Shown: piece by piece, positions 6,894 through 14,237 of the stretch
How positions within the stretch are numbered: the first letter of the stretch is position 1
How the letters are laid out: each line of letters starts with the position of its first letter
Source: an uncultured Bacilli bacterium
Lineage (GTDB): Bacteria; Bacillota_I; Bacilli_A; RF39; UBA660
Assembly (NCBI GenBank): GCA_949879835.1
Contig: CATLBU010000012.1
Span: forward strand, 1-15,660
DNA length: 15,660 nt
Direction of reading: 5' to 3'
Translations under genes and position numbers: made by a program
Notes under the pieces: generated by a model
The model's input: the letters and a program-made list of their open reading frames with translations, nothing else
What the model was told of the DNA's origin: nothing
The model's database searches: none

Positions 6894-8717
6894 ATGAGTA
6901 AAATAATAGGAATTGATTTAGGTACAACTTATAGTGCCGTTAGTACTTATGAAGGTGGAGAAGCTAAAATTATTGCAAATGCAGAAGGAGATCGAACAAC
7001 TGCATCAGTAGTTGCTTTTAAACCAGATGGAGAAATTATTGTTGGTCAAAAAGCGAAAAATCAAATGATCACAAACCCAGATGTTGTATATTCTGTTAAA
7101 AGAAAAATGGGAACCAATGAAAAGGTTCATGTTAATGGAAAAGATTATACACCACAAGAAATTAGTGCTATGATTTTAGGTAAATTAAGAGATGATGCCG
7201 AAAGTTATTTAGGAGAAAAAGTAACACGTGCTGTTATTACAGTTCCAGCATATTTCAATGATGCTCAAAGACAGGCAACTAAAGACGCAGGAAAAATAGC
7301 GGGTCTTGAAGTAGAGAGAATTATTAACGAACCAACAGCTGCTGCTTTAGCTTATGGTCTTGATAAACAAGATACAAATGAGAAAATATTGGTATACGAT
7401 TTAGGTGGAGGAACATTTGATGTATCAATACTAGAATTAGGAGAAGGTATATTTGAAGTATTATCCACTAGTGGAAATAACCATTTAGGTGGAGATGATT
7501 TTGATAAGAAAATCATGGACTACTTAGTAGCAGAATTCAAAAAGGAAAACAGTGTTGATTTAGAAGCAGATAAAATGGCAATGCAACGTGTAAAAGATGC
7601 TGCTGAAAAAGCAAAAAAAGATTTATCTGGTATGACTTCTACAGAAGTATCTCTTCCATTTATCTCTCAAGGAGAGGCTGGACCACTTCATTTAAATGTA
7701 ACTTTAACAAGAGCTAAATTTGAAGAATTAACTCGTGATTTAGTAGAATCTACATTAGGACCAGTTAGAAATGCTTTAAAAGATGCAGGACTTACTAAAA
7801 ATGATATTGATAAAGTATTATTAGTAGGTGGGTCTACTCGTATTCCAAGAGTACAAGAAATGATTAAAGAAGAACTTGGTAAAGAACCATCAAAAGGTGT
7901 TAACCCTGATGAAGTAGTTGCTATGGGGGCAGCTATCCAAGGTGGCGTTTTAACTGGAGATGTTAATGATGTTGTACTTCTTGATGTAACACCACTTTCT
8001 CTTGGAATTGAAACAATGGGTAGTGTAATGACAACTTTAATTCCAAGAAATACAACTATCCCAACAAGTAAATCCCAAGTATTCTCAACTGCTGCCGATA
8101 ATCAACCAGCTGTTGATATTCATGTCTTACAAGGAGAAAGACCAATGGCAGCAGATAACAAAACACTTGGTCGTTTCCAACTTACAGGAATTCCTGCCGC
8201 ACCACGTGGAGTACCACAAATTGAAGTTACATTTGATATTGATGCCAACGGAATTGTTAATGTTAAAGCAAAGGATTTAGGAACAAATAAAGAACAAGCA
8301 ATCACAATTACTTCTTCAACATCTTTATCAGAAGAAGAAATTGATAAAATGATGAAAGAAGCAGAAGCTAATAAAGAGGCTGACCAAAAACGTAAAGAAG
8401 AAGCAGATGTAAAAAACGAAGCAGAACAACTTGTTTTCCAAACTGAAAAATCCATGAAAGATTTAGGAGATAAAATTGATAGTAAGGATAAAGAAAAAGC
8501 AGAAACTCAAATAAAAGAATTAAAAGAAGCTTTAGAGAAAAATAATGTAGATGATATTAAAACAAAAAAAGATGCATTACAAGAAACTGCTATGGCTTTT
8601 GCTACCAAGGTTTATGAAGAAGCTGCAAAACAATCACAAGATGCGCAAGCAAGTGAAAATACAGAAAATAATAAAAAAGATGATGATGTAATCGATGCAG
8701 AATTCGAAGAAAAATAA
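6894..8717 (+). CDS. dnaK: Chaperone protein DnaK (Hsp70)
   Basis: ATP-driven cytosolic chaperone working with DnaJ and GrpE. The 607-residue length matches Gram-positive DnaK (~611), which lacks the insertion found in the nucleotide-binding domain of proteobacterial homologues. Visible features: [11 protein letters not shown] at 4-14 (phosphate 1 loop), [29 protein letters not shown] (phosphate 2), [15 protein letters not shown] (adenosine site), the interdomain linker region [15 protein letters not shown], and substrate-domain strands with [17 protein letters not shown] and [16 protein letters not shown] helical lid rich in Lys/Glu follows, ending in [12 protein letters not shown], the usual bacterial tail. 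The start is set by an AGGAAAGG site upstream. It is the third gene of the HrcA operon, with 16 bases between grpE and dnaK. Nothing is missing or broken. Confidence 0.98.
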   Translation: MSKIIGIDLGTTYSAVSTYEGGEAKIIANAEGDRTTASVVAFKPDGEIIVGQKAKNQMITNPDVVYSVKRKMGTNEKVHVNGKDYTPQEISAMILGKLRDDAESYLGEKVTRAVITVPAYFNDAQRQATKDAGKIAGLEVERIINEPTAAALAYGLDKQDTNEKILVYDLGGGTFDVSILELGEGIFEVLSTSGNNHLGGDDFDKKIMDYLVAEFKKENSVDLEADKMAMQRVKDAAEKAKKDLSGMTSTEVSLPFISQGEAGPLHLNVTLTRAKFEELTRDLVESTLGPVRNALKDAGLTKNDIDKVLLVGGSTRIPRVQEMIKEELGKEPSKGVNPDEVVAMGAAIQGGVLTGDVNDVVLLDVTPLSLGIETMGSVMTTLIPRNTTIPTSKSQVFSTAADNQPAVDIHVLQGERPMAADNKTLGRFQLTGIPAAPRGVPQIEVTFDIDANGIVNVKAKDLGTNKEQAITITSSTSLSEEEIDKMMKEAEANKEADQKRKEEADVKNEAEQLVFQTEKSMKDLGDKIDSKDKEKAETQIKELKEALEKNNVDDIKTKKDALQETAMAFATKVYEEAAKQSQDAQASENTENNKKDDDVIDAEFEEK

Positions 8718-8722
8718 TCGTT

Positions 8723-8746
8723 GAAGTTCTAGGAAACTAGAACTTT
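8723..8746 (+). terminator. Hairpin between dnaK and pepF (attenuator or mRNA-stabilising stem)
   Basis: AAGTTCTAG (8724-8732) pairs perfectly with CTAGAACTT (8737-8745) across a GAAA tetraloop, and an outer G-U pair extends it to 8723-8746. Only a weak T tract follows (TTTCTC), so it looks more like a partial terminator or a 3'-end protector of hrcA-grpE-dnaK mRNA than a full stop. It would let DnaK be made in excess over PepF and DnaJ. Confidence 0.55.
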
Positions 8747-8775
8747 CTCACTATTTTAAATAAAAAGGAGCAATT

Positions 8776-10575
8776 ATGGAAGAACTAAAAAAAAGGAATG
8801 AAATAGAAGTACAATATAAATGGGATTTAGAAGATATGTATCAAGATAAAAATGCTATAGAAGAAGATATAAATAAAGTAAAAAAATATCATCAAGATTT
8901 AGTAAATTATAAGGGAAAAATTATGGGTAGTGGAGAATCGTTATATAATTTTTATAAATTATATATAACTTATGATCGTATCTTAAATAATTTATATGTA
9001 TATGCTCATATGGCATGTGATCAAGATACTACCAATACAGAAAATCAAGCATTAAAGATGAAAATTGAAAAATTAGTTGATGATTTAAGTACAGAATTAT
9101 CATTTATTAGTCCAGAAATATTAGAAGTAGAATATAAAGATGTACTAAAAATGATAGAGAAATATCCAAAATTAAAACAATTTGAATTCGATTTAGAAAA
9201 AACATTTCGTTATAAAGAACACACTTTAAGCAGCATTGAAGAAGAAATAATCTCTAAAGCATCCAATGCTATGGGGGCAAGTAGTGAGGCTTACTATAAT
9301 TTAAACAATGCTGATATTCACCTAGAAGATATAATAGATGAAGAAAAAAATAAAGTTTCTCTAAATGATAGTAACTTTATCAAATATATGAATAGTAGAG
9401 ATAGAAAAGTTAGAAAACAAGCATTCGAAAATATGTATCACTATTGGGAAAGCTTAAAAAATACGGTAGCATCTACTTATAAAGGACAAATTAAAGAAGA
9501 TTTCTTTAGTAGTGAAATTAGAAAATATAAAAGTCCTTTAGAAGAAAGCTTATATGCAGATAATATTGATAAATCGGTATATTTAAATTTAATTGATACT
9601 GTTCATGAAAATTTAGATAAAATGTATGACTATGTAGATGTTAGAAAAAAAATTCTTGGATTTGATGAATTACATATGTATGATGTCTATGTAGACCTGT
9701 GTAGTGAAAAACCTAAAAAAATACCTTTTTCAGAAGGTAAAAAAATAGTGCTTGAAGCATTAAAACCATTAGGAGAAGAATATCTAAGTGATTTAGAAAA
9801 AGCTTTCCAAGAACGTTGGATTGATATTTATCCAAATGTAGGAAAGAAATCAGGCGCCTATAGTTGGGGAACTTATGATTCCAAACCATATTTGTTACTA
9901 AACTATAATGATACAGTAGATTCTGTAAGTACAATGGCCCATGAATTAGGTCATTCTATGCATTCCTATTATTCGATAAGGAAACAAAACTATCTAAACC
10001 ATAATTATCCTATTTTTCTAGCAGAAATCGCTTCTACAGTAAATGAAATTCTACTTAATGATTATTTATATAGACATGCAGAATCCAAGGAAGAAAAGGC
10101 ATTATATTTAAATGAATTCTTAGATAAAATTAAAGGAACTTTATATAGACAAACAATGTTTGCTGAGTTTGAAATGATTATGCATGATAAATATCAAAAA
10201 GGTATTCCTTTAACAGAAAAAGAGATCAGTGATACTTATTATGAGTTAAACAAATTATATTTTGGTCCTAATATGATAAGTGATGAATTGATACGTTATG
10301 AATGGGCAAGAATTCCCCATTTCTATACTTCTTTTTATGTTTATAAATATGCAACGGGAATTTCTATTGCTGTTGCATTTGCCAGTGATTTATTAAAAGA
10401 AAAAGAGGGAGCGAGAGAAAGATACTTAAAATTTTTAAGTAGTGGAGGTTCTAACTATCCATTAGAAATTTTGAAAAGTGTTGGTATTGATATGAATAGT
10501 AATGATGTTGTAGAAAAAACATTAGCAATGTTTGGCGACAAACTAAATGAATTAAAGGAACTATATCATATATAA
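8776..10575 (+). CDS. pepF: Oligoendopeptidase F (M3B family)
   Basis: Cytosolic zinc metallopeptidase of the M3 family that cuts short peptides in the middle, helping to recycle oligopeptides. Its 599 residues match the family's ~600. The start is preceded by AAAAGGAG, and the protein opens with the typical YKWDLEDMY. The family signature GAYSWGTYDSKPYLLLNY lies just before the active site MAHELGHSMHSYY (His389, Glu390, His393); Glu417 in FLAEIASTVNE is the third zinc ligand, 24 residues after His393, as expected for M3. The C-terminal segment has YEWARIPHFYTSFYVYKYATG and FLSSGGSNYPLEIL, typical of PepF. It lies 58 bases after dnaK and 19 bases before dnaJ, in the same orientation and with no visible promoter of its own, so it should be induced with the heat-shock operon. 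That position is unusual. A diverged paralogue is encoded at 12071-13846. Confidence 0.96.
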   Translation: MEELKKRNEIEVQYKWDLEDMYQDKNAIEEDINKVKKYHQDLVNYKGKIMGSGESLYNFYKLYITYDRILNNLYVYAHMACDQDTTNTENQALKMKIEKLVDDLSTELSFISPEILEVEYKDVLKMIEKYPKLKQFEFDLEKTFRYKEHTLSSIEEEIISKASNAMGASSEAYYNLNNADIHLEDIIDEEKNKVSLNDSNFIKYMNSRDRKVRKQAFENMYHYWESLKNTVASTYKGQIKEDFFSSEIRKYKSPLEESLYADNIDKSVYLNLIDTVHENLDKMYDYVDVRKKILGFDELHMYDVYVDLCSEKPKKIPFSEGKKIVLEALKPLGEEYLSDLEKAFQERWIDIYPNVGKKSGAYSWGTYDSKPYLLLNYNDTVDSVSTMAHELGHSMHSYYSIRKQNYLNHNYPIFLAEIASTVNEILLNDYLYRHAESKEEKALYLNEFLDKIKGTLYRQTMFAEFEMIMHDKYQKGIPLTEKEISDTYYELNKLYFGPNMISDELIRYEWARIPHFYTSFYVYKYATGISIAVAFASDLLKEKEGARERYLKFLSSGGSNYPLEILKSVGIDMNSNDVVEKTLAMFGDKLNELKELYHI

Positions 10576-10594
10576 CAACTAGGAAGGAGTAAAC

Positions 10595-11695
10595 ATGAAT
10601 AAAAGAGATTATTATGAGGTACTTGGTGTTTCTAAGCAAGCAAGTGAAGCAGAAATTAAATCAGCCTTCCGTAAACTTGCTAAGAAATATCATCCAGATG
10701 TATCAAAAGAACCTAATGCAGCAGAAAAATTTAAAGAGGCCCAAGAAGCCTATGCTGTTTTATCAGATTCAAGTAAACGAAGTCAATACGATCAATTTGG
10801 TCATGCAGCTTTTGACCAAATGGGTGGATCAGGAGCAGGAGGATTTGACTTTTCCGACTTTGATTTTTCAGATATCTTTGGTGATATCTTTGGTGGAGGA
10901 TTTGGTTTTGGAGGGTCCTCTTCTAGCGCAAGAGCGCGCCGTGGTAGTGATACCTTGGTTAGAATTAATCTAACTTTTGAAGAAGCTGTATTTGGGTGTA
11001 AAAAAGATGTTGAAATTGATACTATGGTAGAATGTGATAGTTGTCATGGAAAAGGTGGACATGATGAAAAAACATGCTCTACTTGTCATGGTAGTGGTCA
11101 AGTAACTAGTGAACAAAGAACTATCTTTGGAGCTTTCGCAACTAGAACAACCTGTCCAACTTGTCATGGAAAAGGTGTTACTTATGATAAAACTTGTAAC
11201 AAATGTCATGGAAATGGAAGAGTTCGTGAAAACAAAACAGTAGAAGTGAAAATTCCTGCTGGTGTTGATACTGGAAATAAATTAAGATTAAATGGAAAAG
11301 GTGAAGCAGGATCTAATGGGGGCCCAAATGGAGATTTATATTTAGAATTTCGAGTAAAAGAACACCCACTATTTCAAAGAGATGAAAACGACATATACCT
11401 AAAACTTCCAATTACGATTACCGATGCAGTATTAGGATGTAAAAAGGATGTTCCAACTTTAAATGGTAATATAAAATTATCTATTCCCGCTGGTAGTAAA
11501 ACAAATGATAAACATCGTTTAAAGGGAAAAGGAATTGCAGACCCACAAACAGGAAGAAAAGGAGATATGTATGTCATTGTAGATATTCATATACCAAAGA
11601 AATTGTCGAAAGAACAGAAAAAATTATTTGAATCTCTATCAAAAACCAAACTAGATGATAGTGATAAATTTGATAAGATAAGAAAATATTTATAA
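10595..11695 (+). CDS. dnaJ: Chaperone protein DnaJ (Hsp40, class I)
   Basis: Co-chaperone that delivers unfolded proteins to DnaK and stimulates its ATPase. All class I parts are present in 366 residues. The J domain (1-~65) begins [15 protein letters not shown] and has HPD at 33-35. A Gly/Phe-rich linker follows (about 75-108, with repeats of the [17 protein letters not shown] kind). The zinc domain has four CxxCxGxG motifs from residue 147 to 208 ([32 protein letters not shown]) and binds two zinc ions. The C-terminal beta domains contain [31 protein letters not shown] and [20 protein letters not shown]. The ribosome binding site AAGGAG lies a few bases upstream. It is the last gene of the HrcA operon and is followed by a terminator. 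Confidence 0.98.
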   Translation: MNKRDYYEVLGVSKQASEAEIKSAFRKLAKKYHPDVSKEPNAAEKFKEAQEAYAVLSDSSKRSQYDQFGHAAFDQMGGSGAGGFDFSDFDFSDIFGDIFGGGFGFGGSSSSARARRGSDTLVRINLTFEEAVFGCKKDVEIDTMVECDSCHGKGGHDEKTCSTCHGSGQVTSEQRTIFGAFATRTTCPTCHGKGVTYDKTCNKCHGNGRVRENKTVEVKIPAGVDTGNKLRLNGKGEAGSNGGPNGDLYLEFRVKEHPLFQRDENDIYLKLPITITDAVLGCKKDVPTLNGNIKLSIPAGSKTNDKHRLKGKGIADPQTGRKGDMYVIVDIHIPKKLSKEQKKLFESLSKTKLDDSDKFDKIRKYL

Positions 11696-11727
11696 AATAG
11701 TATAATAAAGATATGTAATAGAATTTC

Positions 11728-11747
11728 AAAGAGTGAAAACTCTTTTT
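11728..11747 (+). terminator. Terminator of the heat-shock operon after dnaJ
   Basis: AAAGAGT (11728-11734) pairs with ACTCTTT (11739-11745) across a GAAA loop, and the T run continues to 11747, 33 bases after the dnaJ stop. The stem is short but perfect. Confidence 0.7.
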
Positions 11748-11853
11748 AATTTTAAATTATATATTTTTACAGATAACAATTAATGGAGAAATCCATTATA
11801 TCGATGATTTGGGAACTAAAATTGTATTAGATACCAATTTTCTAAGACAATAA
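11743..11853 (+). pseudogene. Possible 3' remnant of a lost gene
   Basis: The frame from 11743 to the TAA at 11851-11853 is open for 36 codons and has no start codon. Its last part reads like ordinary soluble protein (INGEIHYIDDLGTKIVLDTN) rather than the Lys/Asn/Ile runs expected of random A/T-rich sequence. A terminator-like hairpin follows 8 bases later, as it would after a real gene. I do not recognise the family. A chance open frame remains quite possible. Confidence 0.25.
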
Positions 11854-11860
11854 AAAGAGA

Positions 11861-11881
11861 AAAAAGTTAATAAAACTTTTT
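11861..11881 (+). terminator. Terminator-like hairpin in the dnaJ-pepF gap
   Basis: AAAAAGTT (11861-11868) pairs perfectly with AACTTTTT (11874-11881) around the loop AATAA. The T tract is inside the descending arm and is followed by ATTAAT, so termination would be moderate. It is a second stem after the dnaJ terminator and may belong to the gene remnant ending at 11853. Confidence 0.45.
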
Positions 11882-11961
11882 ATTAATAAAATTTTTGAAA
11901 AAATACCTATTCTACAAAATTCACTTCAAATGATAGAGTCATTAATAGGAAGATGAGTACA

Positions 11962-12042
11962 ATGATTAGAATTATTAAAATGCTTGTAAAAAGTATTTTT
12001 TTGTTTAAATATAGTTACAGTTTAACTTATACAAAAGAATGA
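11962..12042 (+). CDS. Possible 26-residue basic hydrophobic peptide
   Basis: An ATG at 11962 is preceded by AGGAAG (11948-11953) at 8 bases, and the frame reads through 26 codons to TGA at 12040-12042, giving a peptide that begins MIRIIKMLVKSIFLFKYSY. It is basic at the start and hydrophobic in the middle, like a short membrane-associating peptide or signal sequence. An in-frame ATG at 11953 would be too close to the ribosome binding site. It lies 28 bases before the second pepF. No family is recognised and there is no independent support, so this may be chance. Confidence 0.2.
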   Translation: MIRIIKMLVKSIFLFKYSYSLTYTKE

Positions 12043-12070
12043 ATTGTATATACTATCAATAGGTGATAGA

Positions 12071-13846
12071 ATGAACCAATATGAATGGAATTTTCGTAAA
12101 TATTATGGAAGTAATCAAGGATGTTATCAGGAAATAAAAAATATAGAAAAGAGATTAGATGATTATAATATATATATAGATCATCTTTTGGATTCTGCCC
12201 AGAATTTATATAATGGACTACAGTTGGATTTAGAAATTAATCAAAAGATTGATAATTTAAAGTTTTATATTGATCGAAAATATGATATAGATATAACAGA
12301 TAATGAAGTAAAAAAATTAAAAGATGAGATTTCCGCTTTAGAGAATAAGAAAATAGACAAAGCAAACTTTATTTATAAAGAATTATCTAAATTAAGTTTG
12401 AAAGATATACCAAAATATATAATAGAAAATCCAAAATTAAAAACTTTGCGTTTATATTTAGAAAGAATCATCAAAAATAATCATCACAGGGTAGATGAAC
12501 AAGATAAGAAATTAGAAAACGAATTAACTTACTTTTTGGAATTATTTATTAGAAATGCAAATCTACTAAGAAATAAACAAATTCATTTTGGTAATATTGA
12601 ATTTGAAGGAAAGACTATCGAAATCTCGAATCATAATTATAAAAAGTATATGAGCTCTAATCATCGAGAATTAAGAAAAAAATATTTTCAAAAATTTTAT
12701 CAAAAATATGCTGAATTCAATGATCTTTTTAGTATAGACTTAAGAGAGAATCTTAAAATCAATACAAAACTTTCCATATTAAAAAAATATCAAAATCCTA
12801 TTGATTACTATTTATCAGAAGAGGAAATTGATTATAAAATATACAATCATTTAATTACATCAATCAATCAAAATCTTGATATTTTACACAAGTATTATTA
12901 TTTACGAAAAGAACTCTTAAATTATGAAGAATTACACATTTATGATTTGAATATTCCGTTAGTAGCTGAATATAATAAAACTTATTCTTTTAAGGAGGCT
13001 AAAAATATCGTTATAGCTGCCCTAGAAGTATTAGGAAAAGATTATATTCAAATAATAGAAAAGGCTTTTGGTGAAAACTGGATTGATTGCTTTCCTAAAA
13101 AAAATAAAGTTTCAGGGGCCTATGGAGGAGGTGTTTATGGGCAACATCCTTATATTTTAATAAACTATAGTGAAAGTATTTGGGATGTAAAAACATTAGC
13201 TCATGAATTAGGACATGCTGTGAATTCTTATTTGTCATTTCAAGAGCAAGAATATCCATATGCTTATTATTCTACATTTGTAGAAGAAATTCCTTCTATA
13301 GTAAATGAATTCTTATTATATGATTATTTAAAAAAGAATAGTCAATCTATGAAAGAAAAACTATTTTATTCTAGTATGGAAATAGAAATATTTATAGAGA
13401 AATATTTCCGTGCTACTATGCAAGCAGAATATGAAAAAACGATATATGATTTTGTTTTAGAAAACAAATACTTGGATGCAGATACTTTTAATCAATTGTA
13501 TTATGATTTACAGCAAAAATATTATGGAGAAGCGGTTTTTGTGGATCAAGAAATTGCTGTTGAATGGGAACGTATATTACAATATTTTGAATTTCCTTTA
13601 TATACATATCAATATGCAACATCTGTATGTTTTGCTTTTTATATAGCACAGAAATTAATTAATAAAGATGTATCTTTTAGAGATAAATATATGAAGTTTT
13701 TATCCTTGGGAAGTAGTGTCACACCAATGGAAGCTTTAAAAGTAGTAGAATTTGATTTAAATGATCAACAGATGTTTTCTAAAGTCATTGAGAGATTTAA
13801 AGAATTATTAGAACAATTTGTTAGAAATATTAAAAATAATTTTTAA
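12071..13846 (+). CDS. Oligoendopeptidase F-like M3 peptidase, diverged paralogue
   Basis: Second M3B zinc peptidase in the window. I prefer the ATG at 12071 (591 residues), because AATAGGTGA lies just upstream; the frame is open from a TTG at 12044 but that start would precede this site. The active site is intact: TLAHELGHAVNSYL with His378, Glu379 and His382, and Glu406 in FVEEIPSIVNE as third zinc ligand. The preceding signature GAYGGGVYGQHPYILINY and the C-terminal PLYTYQYATS and FLSLGSSVTPMEAL correspond in place and spacing to the pepF at 8776-10575, so the two are paralogues, but outside these motifs they have drifted widely. The N-terminal half is Lys/Asn/Ile-rich and helical. It has no signal peptide, so it is cytosolic. 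It stands alone between a terminator-rich gap and its own terminator. The precise substrate is unknown. Confidence 0.92.
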   Translation: MNQYEWNFRKYYGSNQGCYQEIKNIEKRLDDYNIYIDHLLDSAQNLYNGLQLDLEINQKIDNLKFYIDRKYDIDITDNEVKKLKDEISALENKKIDKANFIYKELSKLSLKDIPKYIIENPKLKTLRLYLERIIKNNHHRVDEQDKKLENELTYFLELFIRNANLLRNKQIHFGNIEFEGKTIEISNHNYKKYMSSNHRELRKKYFQKFYQKYAEFNDLFSIDLRENLKINTKLSILKKYQNPIDYYLSEEEIDYKIYNHLITSINQNLDILHKYYYLRKELLNYEELHIYDLNIPLVAEYNKTYSFKEAKNIVIAALEVLGKDYIQIIEKAFGENWIDCFPKKNKVSGAYGGGVYGQHPYILINYSESIWDVKTLAHELGHAVNSYLSFQEQEYPYAYYSTFVEEIPSIVNEFLLYDYLKKNSQSMKEKLFYSSMEIEIFIEKYFRATMQAEYEKTIYDFVLENKYLDADTFNQLYYDLQQKYYGEAVFVDQEIAVEWERILQYFEFPLYTYQYATSVCFAFYIAQKLINKDVSFRDKYMKFLSLGSSVTPMEALKVVEFDLNDQQMFSKVIERFKELLEQFVRNIKNNF

Positions 13847-13855
13847 TATTTTTTT
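13825..13855 (+). terminator. All-A/T terminator after the second pepF
   Basis: AAATATTAAAAA (13825-13836) pairs perfectly with TTTTTAATATTT (13840-13851) around the loop TAA, and four more T follow to 13855. There is no G or C in the stem. It overlaps the pepF stop (13844-13846), and the -35 box of the next promoter starts 2 bases beyond it. Confidence 0.7.
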
Positions 13856-13856
13856 G

Positions 13857-13885
13857 TTGACAAAATTTCATAATAAACATATAAT
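13857..13885 (+). promoter_or_regulatory. Sigma-A promoter of the metal-response operon
   Basis: TTGACA (13857-13862) and TATAAT (13880-13885) are both perfect consensus with a 17-base spacer. The start site should be near 13892, inside the operator at 13891-13910. Confidence 0.93.
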
Positions 13886-13890
13886 TTAAT

Positions 13891-13910
13891 ATATGAACAA
13901 CTATTCATAT
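13891..13910 (+). promoter_or_regulatory. ArsR/SmtB-type operator
   Basis: The inverted repeat ATATGAA (13891-13897), 6 bases, TTCATAT (13904-13910) contains the TGAACA...TATTCA pattern known from SmtB/ZiaR-type metal-sensor operators. It covers the predicted transcription start and lies before the ribosome binding site of the regulator gene, a position where the apo-repressor would block transcription. Confidence 0.85.
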
Positions 13911-13925
13911 GAAAAGAGGGAGAAA

Positions 13926-14237
13926 ATGATAAATCAATCTAAAATAGATATGCCGAGTGATGAAATTATCTTTGATATAGCGGAGTTATTTAAAGTGTTT
14001 GGAGATTCCACTAGAATGCGAATCATTTGTGCTTTAAAGGAAAATGAATTATGTGTAGGAGACATTGCTGAAATAACCAATATGACAGCCTCTGCGATTT
14101 CTCATCAATTGCGTATTTTAAAGCAAGCCAAATTAGTGAAATATAGAAAAGAGGGGAAAATTGTTTATTATTCTTTAGATGATGATCATGTAGTTCAAAT
14201 TTTCAATAAAGGGCGTGAACATATTGAAGAAGTATAA
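13926..14237 (+). CDS. ArsR/SmtB-family metal-sensing repressor
   Basis: Winged-helix repressor that leaves its operator when metal binds. I place the start at the ATG at 13926 (103 residues) because AGAGGGAGA lies just before it; an upstream in-frame ATG at 13893 falls inside the operator and at the transcription start, so it cannot be used. The core is DSTRMRIICALKENELCVGDIAE, then the recognition helix TASAISHQLRILKQAKLV and the wing YRKEGKIVYYSL. The alpha-5 metal site is complete in SmtB style: Asp86-x-His88, then His99-x-x-Glu102 (Zn/Co/Cd sensors such as CzrA have His at the last place). Cys43 sits in ELCVGD as in SmtB, not in the CxC form of As/Cd sensors ArsR and CadC. The gene is autoregulated and shares an operon with the overlapping metal exporter. 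Zinc, cobalt or cadmium are the likely signals. Confidence 0.93.
   Translation: MINQSKIDMPSDEIIFDIAELFKVFGDSTRMRIICALKENELCVGDIAEITNMTASAISHQLRILKQAKLVKYRKEGKIVYYSLDDDHVVQIFNKGREHIEEV

Larger units (their letters stand above)
11696..12070. other. 375-base gap between dnaJ and the second pepF
   Basis: No convincing protein gene is visible here. The gap holds the dnaJ terminator (11728-11747), an open stretch without a start codon ending at a TAA at 11851-11853, a second terminator-like hairpin (11861-11881), a possible 26-residue ORF (11962-12042), and the ribosome binding site of the second pepF (AATAGGTGA, 12059-12066). The base composition is extremely A/T-rich. A TATACT at 12049-12054 could be a -10 box for pepF, but it lacks a well-placed -35 and is close to the ribosome binding site, so I cannot name the promoter. 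Confidence 0.6.

Noticed and set aside
8120..8455. 111-codon open frame on the minus strand inside dnaK
   Set aside because: Antisense shadow of conserved dnaK coding sequence, Ser/Ala-rich, without a ribosome binding site or promoter.
10614..10973. 119-codon open frame on the + strand inside dnaJ
   Set aside because: It lies in another frame of the well-supported J domain and Gly/Phe region, has no homology-like motifs and arises from codon bias.
12044..12070. TTG start at 12044 for the second pepF
   Set aside because: The ribosome binding site AATAGGTGA lies downstream of it and directly before the ATG at 12071.
8776..13846. A mobile element that duplicated pepF
   Set aside because: No terminal inverted repeats, target-site duplications, transposase or long nucleotide identity between the two pepF genes is visible; their divergence points to an old event.
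13893..13925. Upstream ATG at 13893 for the ArsR-family regulator
   Set aside because: It coincides with the predicted transcription start and operator, leaving no leader for ribosome binding; 13926 has a strong site.
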